NCBI GenBank assembly: GCA_016716965.1 | Contig: JADJUP010000047.1 | Span: 1 to 12,119 of the forward strand | DNA: 12,119 nucleotides | Reading direction: 5' to 3' | From: Sulfuritalea sp. | GTDB taxonomy: Bacteria > Pseudomonadota > Gammaproteobacteria > Burkholderiales > Rhodocyclaceae | Made by a program: the position numbers and the translations under genes | Notes under the pieces: model-generated | Seen by the model: the letters and a program-made list of their open reading frames with translations, nothing else | Told to the model about the DNA's origin: nothing | Database searches by the model: none | Shown here: one piece after another, positions 6,883 through 12,119 of the stretch | How the letters are laid out: each line of letters starts with the position of its first letter | Numbering within the stretch: the stretch's first letter is position 1

Positions 6883-7076
6883 TCTTCCGGGTGCGGCTCT
6901 TCCGTGGCCGCGACCCGATATTTTTCAGTCGCCCAGGCGCCGAGGTCGTTGCCCTTGCAGCGCGCCGAGCAGAACGGCCGATGGCGGTTCTCGGGGATCC
7001 ACTCCACGCCGGCGCCGCAACTGGGGCACTTGACCACGCGGGGTGCCGCCCCCGCAGCGGGCTTCGTCTCAGCCAT
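6870..7076 (-). CDS. yacG: DNA gyrase inhibitor / zinc-binding protein YacG
   Basis: A 68-residue protein with one zinc finger, CPSC (C17, C20) and CSARC (C36, C40), in the YacG context VKCPSCGAGVEWIPENRHRPFCSARCKGNDLGAW (14-48, quoted only for its Cys spacing and the DLGAW segment). E. coli YacG binds GyrB and inhibits gyrase. The C-terminus is acidic (ATEEPHPEDQSE). The ATG at 7076 is preferred because AAGGG lies eight bases upstream; the ATG at 7082 would leave only three. yacG normally follows coaE-zapD directly; here a HigBA pair lies between them. It converges on the Nudix gene with a 13-base overlap. Confidence 0.9.
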   Translation of the reverse strand: MAETKPAAGAAPRVVKCPSCGAGVEWIPENRHRPFCSARCKGNDLGAWATEKYRVAATEEPHPEDQSE

Positions 7077-7145
7077 GTGCATCACCCTTGCTCGATGCCG
7101 TGCGTGCGTCCTCGATGCCTTCGAAAGCTCTGCCCATCGCAATAC

Positions 7146-7451
7146 CTATGTCGCAATGAACACGGCGCGGCGGACTTTCGGTTTTCCGGCCTTGCGCGCC
7201 TGCCAGAGGTCATACGCCGCCTGCTGCGAAATCCACAGATCGGCCCGGCCACCGTTCTCCACACCCAGCCAGCCTTCCAGCCGCAGCGCCATTTCCGGCG
7301 AGATCGCGGCGCGTCCGTTCAGCACGCGGGACAGGGCGGCGCGCGTAACGCCAAGCTGTTCGGCGGCACCGGTAACGGTCAGGCTCAACGCCGGCAGTAC
7401 GTCTTCCCGCAGGGTTTCGCCGGGGTGTGGCGGATTGTGGATTCGGGTCAT
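7146..7451 (-). CDS. higA: HigA-family antitoxin, XRE helix-turn-helix (locus 2)
   Basis: A 101-residue HigA family antitoxin: HNPPHPGETLREDVLPALSL (about 4-23), a helix-turn-helix at GAAEQLGVTRAALSRVLNGR, then ISPEMALRLEGWLG. It carries a short extra stretch (VENGGRADLWISQQ) and a basic C-terminus (ARKAGKPKVRRAVF) absent from the other HigA of the window, so the two are not recent copies. The frame could start further upstream, but ATG 7451 follows AAGGAGC at good spacing, starts at the family N-terminus, and lies 11 bases after the toxin stop. Confidence 0.9.
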   Translation of the reverse strand: MTRIHNPPHPGETLREDVLPALSLTVTGAAEQLGVTRAALSRVLNGRAAISPEMALRLEGWLGVENGGRADLWISQQAAYDLWQARKAGKPKVRRAVFIAT

Positions 7452-7462
7452 GCTCCTTGCTC

Positions 7463-7732
7463 CTAGTGATAGTCCTGGTAGTCGACCAAGACGGCGTCCG
7501 TTCCTTCGAAGGCAAAGGTCAGGCGCCAGTTGCCATTCACCCAAACCGACCAATGTCCATCCGAAAGCGGGTGCAGTTTCCAGCCGGGCACGTTCATGTC
7601 CTCCGCGACGGCGGCCAGGTCGAGACGCGTCAGTTGTCTGGTCAATCGTGGCGCGTGGTGCGGCTGGATACCGGCTTTGCTGCCAGTCTCGAACAAGGCT
7701 TGCAGCCCTTTATGGCGGAATGTCTTGATCAC
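7463..7732 (-). CDS. higB: HigB-family toxin, RelE/ParE superfamily (locus 2)
   Basis: An 89-residue toxin opening IKTFRHKGLQALFETGSKAG and ending NGNWRLTFAFEGTDAVL...YQDYH, parallel to the locus 1 toxin. The conserved Arg of NWRLTF and the terminal Tyr-His are present. The start is taken as GTG at 7732 because the family begins (M)IKTFRHKGL there; a longer frame to 7828 adds a non-family leader. The module sits between the zapD terminator and yacG, inside what is usually a continuous housekeeping operon, which suggests insertion by transfer. Confidence 0.9.
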   Translation of the reverse strand: MIKTFRHKGLQALFETGSKAGIQPHHAPRLTRQLTRLDLAAVAEDMNVPGWKLHPLSDGHWSVWVNGNWRLTFAFEGTDAVLVDYQDYH

Positions 7733-7739
7733 GGTGCGA

Positions 7740-7760
7740 GTGTATAGCGTAGCGTTACAC
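7740..7760. promoter_or_regulatory. Candidate HigA operator (locus 2)
   Basis: GTGTA-N11-TACAC, an imperfect inverted repeat, lies 7 bases upstream of the higB GTG. It contains GTATAGCGTA (7742-7751), nearly identical to GTATAGAGTA (1913-1922) in the same place at locus 1. A second near-palindrome centred on GTAGCTAC lies at 7787-7800. Confidence 0.4.
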
Positions 7761-7841
7761 TTGGCAAGGCCTTGCCTCTGGCTACCCGTGTAGCTACGCG
7801 AATGCTGGGCGCTGTCCGGTGACGTCATGCCCGGTCCGGAA

Positions 7842-7868
7842 ACAAAAAACCCCGCAACGGCGGGGCTT
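7842..7868 (-). terminator. Intrinsic terminator after zapD
   Basis: On the minus strand a GCCCCGC...GCGGGG hairpin (stem 7850-7855 with 7860-7865, loop CGTT) is followed directly by TTTTTTG. This is a textbook Rho-independent terminator about 45 bases after the zapD stop, closing the operon that enters from the right. Confidence 0.88.
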
Positions 7869-7910
7869 TGTGGGGTGTTGTGCGACGTTCTGAAACGTCC
7901 TGAAAAGTGC

Positions 7911-8666
7911 CTAAAGGTTACACAGGGTCAACTCGAAGTTCACCGGTGAGTCGATCTGGCGCGGCCGCTGGTCCATGTCGGGACGCAGGAAGCGGATGTT
8001 GATGGCGAACTTGCCGGCGGAAATTTCCGGCAGGCAGGGTTCGCCCTGGCCGGTCTTGAGGCGGATCAGTTGCGCGCTGCGTCCGCCCAGCATGAGCTGG
8101 AAGGTGCCGCGCTGCGCCGTCTGTTGCTCGGCGCGACCCGATGCGCGCAGCAGGCGCAGGACGATGGCCAGCCCGGCGCGGATCGGCAGCATGGGTGCGA
8201 TCCAGCCCTGGATGTCCTGCTGGCGCAGCGCAGGATCACGATGCCGCCAGTAGTGGTAGCCGGGCAGGTCGAACTCGCAGACGCCGCCGGGAATCGCCGC
8301 GCGATTCTTGATCGTCATCAGCCATTCGTTCTCGCGCAGGTAGTGGCCGATCTTGCCCTGCATGGCGAGCAGCAGCGCGCTGGCCTGCTCGATCTCGTAG
8401 AGCGCGCCGGAGAGCGCTTCTTCGGAAATCTCGGGATTGTTGCGAAATGACAAAAGGATCTGGCGCTGGCGTTCGAGCTCCTGCACCAGGTCGAATTTCA
8501 GCTCGGCGCGGCCGGCGACCTCGAGGATTTCGAACAGCGTGACCAGCGCGACATGGTGCTCCATGGCGCCCTCGGCGGACGAAAAATGGGCGATTTTGTC
8601 GAACAGGTCTTCGAGCCGCAAAAGCGTGCGAACGCGCTCGCTGAGAGGGTATTCGTAAGTGATCAC
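7911..8666 (-). CDS. zapD: Cell division protein ZapD
   Basis: ZapD (DUF1342, formerly YacF) cross-links FtsZ filaments at the division septum in the cytosol. The 251-residue product matches the usual length. Family features: YEYPLSERVRTLLRLEDLF at the N-terminus, a long helical region with FDLVQELERQRQILLSF, CEFDLPGYHYWRHRD (130-144), and a beta-rich C-terminal half ending FELTLCNL. The start is taken as GTG at 8666, where the family N-terminus begins; an ATG at 8732 would add 22 non-family residues and overlap coaE. It follows coaE by 55 bases, the standard order, and ends before a strong terminator. Confidence 0.92.
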   Translation of the reverse strand: MITYEYPLSERVRTLLRLEDLFDKIAHFSSAEGAMEHHVALVTLFEILEVAGRAELKFDLVQELERQRQILLSFRNNPEISEEALSGALYEIEQASALLLAMQGKIGHYLRENEWLMTIKNRAAIPGGVCEFDLPGYHYWRHRDPALRQQDIQGWIAPMLPIRAGLAIVLRLLRASGRAEQQTAQRGTFQLMLGGRSAQLIRLKTGQGEPCLPEISAGKFAINIRFLRPDMDQRPRQIDSPVNFELTLCNL

Positions 8667-8721
8667 GCGCCGGCCAGGGGAGGGAAAATTCGTGCGATTG
8701 TGACCCAATTCAGTGCAAATC

Positions 8722-9336
8722 TCAACCAACATGGCCGCAAAACGCCAAATACTGCGCATGCAGGCGCTCGATCTGCGGGGCCAGCGCGGCCAGTTCGCCG
8801 TCGTTGTCGATCACGTCGTCGGCCGCCGCCAGGCGCTCGGCGCGCGAGGCCTGGGCCGCCAGGATGCGCTCGACTTCCGCGCGCGCGAGGCCGTTGCGGT
8901 TCATGACGCGGGCGATTTGCGTCGCCTCGGCGCAGTCGACCACCGCGACGCGATCGACGCGCTTGCGGTAGTCGCCGGATTCGACCAGCAGCGGAACCAT
9001 GAGGATGGCATAAGGTGCGCGCGCGCCGTCCGCCGCCAGCAGGCGTTCGCTTTCGGCGCGGATCATGGGATGCAGGATGGATTCCAGCCGCTTGCGCGCG
9101 CCGGGGTCGGCGAAGACGATGGCGCGCATCGCGGCGCGGTCGAGCGCGCCGTCGGCGCCGGCCACGGCGTCGCCGAATTCGGCGCGGATGGCGGGCATGG
9201 CGGCGCCGCCCGGCGCGGTCAGCGCATGCGCGATGGCGTCGGTGTCGACCACCGTGATGCCGCGTTCGGCGAACAGCGCGGCGGCCGCGCTCTTGCCGCT
9301 GCCGATGCCGCCGGTGAGCCCGATCACGCAGCTCAT
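8722..9336 (-). CDS. coaE: Dephospho-CoA kinase
   Basis: CoaE phosphorylates the 3'-hydroxyl of the dephospho-CoA ribose, the last step of coenzyme A synthesis. The 204-residue protein has the P-loop GGIGSGKS (9-16), DTDAIAH (31-37), the conserved HPMIR (89-93), MVPLLVE (113-119) and the C-terminal DDVIDNDG (173-180). The start ATG at 9336 overlaps the stop of the upstream SPOR gene as ATGA, which favours it over an ATG three codons earlier. It is intact and cytosolic, with zapD following in the same operon. Confidence 0.95.
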   Translation of the reverse strand: MSCVIGLTGGIGSGKSAAAALFAERGITVVDTDAIAHALTAPGGAAMPAIRAEFGDAVAGADGALDRAAMRAIVFADPGARKRLESILHPMIRAESERLLAADGARAPYAILMVPLLVESGDYRKRVDRVAVVDCAEATQIARVMNRNGLARAEVERILAAQASRAERLAAADDVIDNDGELAALAPQIERLHAQYLAFCGHVG

Positions 9337-9967
9337 GGCTCGCAATTGCCGACCGTGGCGCCGGCATGGGGCGCGATCAGCAGCGGCAATTGCTGCAGCA
9401 GGCCCGGCAGCGGGGCCGCGCGCCTCGACGCTGGCCTTCAGCGGCGGCTGGTCGCGGCCGTCGACGCGTGCCGACTTGAGCCCCCTTCTTGTTGAAGCCT
9501 GCCAGCAGTTCGCGGGCGGCGGCTTCGTCCGGGAAGCGGCCGAGGACGATTTCGTGGCGGCCGTCCTCCAGCGCCACGGTTTCCTGGGTGGTGATGCCCA
9601 GCCGGGTCAGTTCGGCGGCCTTCTTCTCGGCGGCGGCCTTGTTCGCCAGTTCGGTGATGACGACCAGGTGGATCCGGGGTTCCGGCAGCGGCTGGATCTG
9701 GGCATCGAGCTTGGCCGCCGTCATCGCCGCCTTGAGCGTCTCGGCCTCGGTCATGGCCAGTCCGCCGACCAGGCGACAGGCGGACTCGTCGGACTTGGCG
9801 GCCGGCGGCTGCGCCAGCGGCGCCAGGCGCAGCTTCTCCGCCTGCAGTTGCTGGGTGAGGCGCTGGGGTTCGCGGTTCTCGTCGACGGTGCCGAAATAGC
9901 CCTGGCTCCAGGCATAGAAGACCAGGTTGGCGAGAACCAGCAGGTAAAAGAAAATCCGCAATGCCAT
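9333..9967 (-). pseudogene. SPOR-domain membrane protein, two frameshifts as assembled
   Basis: The N-terminus ALRIFFYLLVLANLVFYAW is a single membrane helix, followed by a spacer and a SPOR-like repeat region (about residues 65-165: IHLVVITELANKAAAEKKA, HEIVLGRFPDEAAARELL, AGFNKKG). SPOR domains bind denuded peptidoglycan at the septum. Two breaks lie near the 3' end. Removing one G from the run at 9481-9485 gives NKKGLKSARVDGRDQPPLKA. Adding one GC unit at 9417-9423 then gives PGLLQQLPLLIAPHAG and a stop at 9333 that overlaps the coaE ATG as ATGA. The corrected gene is 636 bases (211 residues). The ATGA junction strongly supports the corrected frame. Without correction the frame ends at 9377 in an Arg/Cys-rich tail. 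The start ATG 9967 follows GAGG, 18 bases after speD. Confidence 0.75.
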
Positions 9968-9985
9968 GACCTCAGGGCCCCGTGT

Positions 9986-10402
9986 TCATTCGATGGTGGT
10001 GACGCGGTGTTCAAGGGGGTCGCCGGCGACCCGTGCGCCCTGCCCGATCTCGCCGCGCATCACCTCGCGGCGCACGATCCGGCCCGGCTTCAGCGCGGCG
10101 CGCAGGCTGTCGTAGGCGGCCTCCGCGGCAGCGCGATTATCGCGGCTGTGGTTGCAGACGTAAAGGTCGAAGCTCGCCGCATCCAGTTCCGGCCAGGTGT
10201 GGATCGCCAGGTGCGATTCGGCCAGCACCAGCGCGCCGGTCGCGCCGGCGCCGGGAAACTGGTGAAAGGCCGCGGCGACCACCTCGAGGCCGGCCTCGGT
10301 ACAGGCGCGCCGGCACAGCGCGGCGAGCGCGCCTGCGTCCAGCAGCAGGCGGCGCTCGCCGGCGCAATCGTGGAATTCGGCAAGGATGTGGAGGCCGTTC
10401 AT
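9986..10402 (-). CDS. speD: S-adenosylmethionine decarboxylase proenzyme
   Basis: SpeD makes decarboxylated S-adenosylmethionine, the aminopropyl donor for spermidine. The 138-residue bacterial-type proenzyme has the self-cleavage site ESHLAIHTWPE. The pyruvoyl-forming Ser63, His68 and Cys83 fall at exactly the numbers of the Thermotoga maritima enzyme. MNGLHILAEFHDC at the N-terminus is typical. The ATG at 10402 overlaps the stop of the upstream flavoprotein gene as ATGA, so the two are translationally coupled; no strong separate ribosome site is seen. No spermidine synthase (speE) lies in the window. Confidence 0.95.
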   Translation of the reverse strand: MNGLHILAEFHDCAGERRLLLDAGALAALCRRACTEAGLEVVAAAFHQFPGAGATGALVLAESHLAIHTWPELDAASFDLYVCNHSRDNRAAAEAAYDSLRAALKPGRIVRREVMRGEIGQGARVAGDPLEHRVTTIE

Positions 10403-11995
10403 AGTGAGGACGCAAAGGATACGCCGAGCCGGCGCAATGTGCGCTCGGCGGCGAGCACGCCGCGATGGTTGGCTTCCTCGAACAGCGACAGGCCGGAGAC
10501 GTCGGCATGGGCGAACTGCAGCCCTGCCCTGCCCTGCTCGAAGACCTGGCGCGCGCCGCCCCACAGCCGCCCCGGCAGCGGCCGGACCATGGCGTGGGCA
10601 TGGCGGTGCACGTCGAGCCGCGTGACCAGTTCGCGGATCTCCGGATGCGGCCGTGCGAGGTCGTCCAGCGCCTCGCGCGCCCAGCCGGCGTGGTCGAGCA
10701 AGAGTCGGCGCTGACGGTACGGCGTTTCCTCGTGCAGCGCGCGGTACCAGGTGATCACGGTCGGCCCCGGCGCGTAGCGCAGTTGCTGGTGGGTCGCCAC
10801 CACGTAGCCCAGCGCCGCGCTGTCGTGCAGCACGTTGTCCCAGGCCAGCGGTTGGCCGGCGCGCGTCTGCGGCGCCGACGACAGCGTCAGGTTGGCGACG
10901 ATCCATGGCGCATATTCGGCGCCGGCCAGCGCCGCCCGCCATTCCGGGCGCGGCGCGGCGAACACGTGCGGCAGCAGGAACAGCGGCGCGGCCCAGATCA
11001 GCTCGCGGGCGACGACGCGGATGCTGCGGCTCTCGGCGGCGAGGTAGATGTCGCAATGCCAATCCTTGCCGCGCTGCTCGACGCGAAAGGCCAGCGCATC
11101 GGCCTGCACCCGCCCGGCGCTGGCCCGCGCCAGCCCGCGCGCCAGCCAGGCGTTGCCCTCCGGCGCGGTCAGCACCTGGCCTTCGCCGTCGCGGCAGGCG
11201 AAGTAGTGCAGCCCGGCCCAGGCCGAGGTCCGCTCGGCGGCGGTGCCGTAGTCGTCGCGGCAGGCGTAGTCGGCCAGCCAGTGCAGGCCCGGCGCCGTGT
11301 AGCCTTGCGCCAGCAGCCAGTCGCGCATGTTGGTGCGGTCGAGCGCCAGCAGTTTCGGGTCGCGGCCGGACAGGGCCAGCGGCAGCGCGAAGGGTCGGCG
11401 TCCCGCGCCGTCGCGGCGCTGGCGCAGTTCGTGGATGGCATCCTGGAAGCGTGCGTACTGCGCGCGTTCCGCTGCCGGCACGCCCAGCGTCGGCCACAGG
11501 CCTTCCTGCCAGTAGCCGTTGGTGTACAGGCGCTCCTGCGGTGCATGGCAGAGATAGCGCTCGTCGTATTCCGGATGCGCGGCATCGACCGGCCCGCGCA
11601 GCACGCCCAGCTCGGCCAGCAACTCGCGCGTGGCGCGCGCCTCGCGCGGCGGCAGCGGCAGGTAGTGGGCGCCCAGCGGATGCGCCGATACGGCGTTGCG
11701 ACCGGCGCGCGAATTGCCGCCGGCCTCGTTCTCCATTTCCAGCAGCAGGTAATCGTCGCAGCCCGCGCGCGCCAGCTTCCACGCCGCCGAGAGCCCGCCG
11801 ATGCCGCCGCCGACGATGGCCACCGCGACCCGGCGCGTCTCGGTCGGTGTCGGAAAATCGGGCTTGCGCAGACGGTGGCCGAGCGAGTCGTTGGCGCCGG
11901 TCAGCACGCCCGGCGGCAACGGCGGCGCGGCGCCGGCGCCGCAGGCGGCGAGCGCGGCGGCGGATGCCGTGGCGAGAGAAATCGCGGCGGCGCAT
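10399..11995 (-). CDS. FAD-dependent oxidoreductase (amine oxidase-like), probably a Tat-exported lipoprotein
   Basis: A flavoprotein with a Rossmann FAD site, VAVAIVGGGIGGLSAAWKLA, followed by LLLEMENEAGGNSRAG, then a long domain resembling amine oxidase and protoporphyrinogen oxidase enzymes (GAHYLPLPP, SGLSLFEEANHRG near the C-terminus). The substrate is unknown; coupling to speD through ATGA suggests polyamine-related chemistry (inference). ATG 11995 begins MRRRDFS, a twin-arginine signal, but the frame breaks at the TTTCTCTC tract near 11976-11982. One more TC unit gives MRRRDFSLATASAAALAAC, a Tat signal with lipobox and Cys19, and a 532-residue protein. As assembled, the catalytic frame instead opens upstream (ATG at 12012 or 12099) with a leader that lacks the arginines. 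The body of the enzyme is intact. Family certain, N-terminus uncertain. Confidence 0.82.
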
Positions 11996-12050
11996 GGCCC
12001 GTGGTAATGCATCAAGCCGACGACGCATTTCACATTCCGATGGCGGCTCA

Positions 12051-12066
12051 TGCATACGTCTTGCCA
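12051..12066 (-). promoter_or_regulatory. Possible sigma-54-type promoter upstream of the flavoprotein gene
   Basis: The minus strand reads TGGCAAGACGTATGCA: GG, ten bases, GC, with two changes from TGGCACG-N4-TTGC. It lies about 56 bases before the preferred ATG. No NtrC-like box can be seen because the window ends. A single motif match of this quality may be chance. Confidence 0.25.
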
Positions 12067-12119
12067 CACGCTGCGTTTCAGCCTGCCGACGACCGTCATC
12101 GAAAGCCTTGACGTAGCGG

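Noticed and set aside
7733..7828. Longer N-terminus for the locus 2 HigB toxin
   Set aside because: The added residues do not resemble the family and the reading frame crosses the likely operator; the family start coincides with GTG 7732.
7842..7868. The GC hairpin as a bidirectional terminator
   Set aside because: On the plus strand the hairpin is followed only by CTTTGTGG, and no plus-strand gene ends nearby; the strong U-run is on the minus strand.
9065..12111. Two ~549-codon open frames on the plus strand opposite coaE, SPOR, speD and the flavoprotein
   Set aside because: Antisense shadows of recognised genes, with no family motif and Arg/Ala-rich composition.

Overview
The window looks like a chromosomal piece of a GC-rich betaproteobacterium, most likely from Rhodocyclales or a close relative. 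This rests on high GC at third codon positions, the housekeeping cluster coaE - zapD - yacG - Nudix/ThiE fusion - DUF815 ATPase - mltA, and an NtrC/sigma-54 style promoter on an ammonium transporter gene. The assignment is made from remembered gene order and protein character, not from a search.

Layout, left to right. (1) 1-1909, minus strand: a small accessory block with a HigB/HigA toxin-antitoxin pair, then a 167-residue protein of unknown function, then a frameshifted DUF2786 gene that runs off the left edge. The last two are proteins I associate with plasmids, prophages and integrative elements. (2) 2016-3535: the ammonium channel gene amtB (minus strand). Upstream of it lies a 317-base gene-free region holding a good sigma-54 promoter and up to three NtrC-like boxes. 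(3) 3536-5735: mltA (lytic transglycosylase lipoprotein, minus strand) diverging from a DUF815 AAA+ ATPase gene (plus strand). (4) 5736-6882: a long perfect inverted repeat, then a Nudix hydrolase fused to a ThiE-like domain, frameshifted as assembled. (5) 6870-7832: yacG and a second, divergent HigB/HigA pair that separates yacG from zapD. (6) 7842-12012: a compact minus-strand transcription unit, read in the order flavoprotein oxidoreductase, speD, SPOR-domain protein, coaE, zapD, ending in a clear intrinsic terminator. Two junctions in it are ATGA overlaps.

How the genes fit together. AmtB brings in ammonium under nitrogen control. MltA, ZapD and the SPOR protein act in envelope growth and division. 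CoaE makes coenzyme A. YacG is a small zinc protein that inhibits gyrase. SpeD makes the aminopropyl donor for spermidine and is coupled to a flavoprotein that appears to be exported by the Tat route as a lipoprotein, which suggests polyamine chemistry linked to the envelope.

A striking feature of the assembly is a set of five apparent frameshifts, in a T run, a G run, two GC repeats and a TC repeat. They break DUF2786, the Nudix fusion, the SPOR gene (twice) and the signal peptide of the flavoprotein. Uncorrected indels of a long-read assembly are the simplest explanation; real repeat slippage is the alternative. I see no CRISPR array, rRNA, tRNA, transposase or clearly new defence system.
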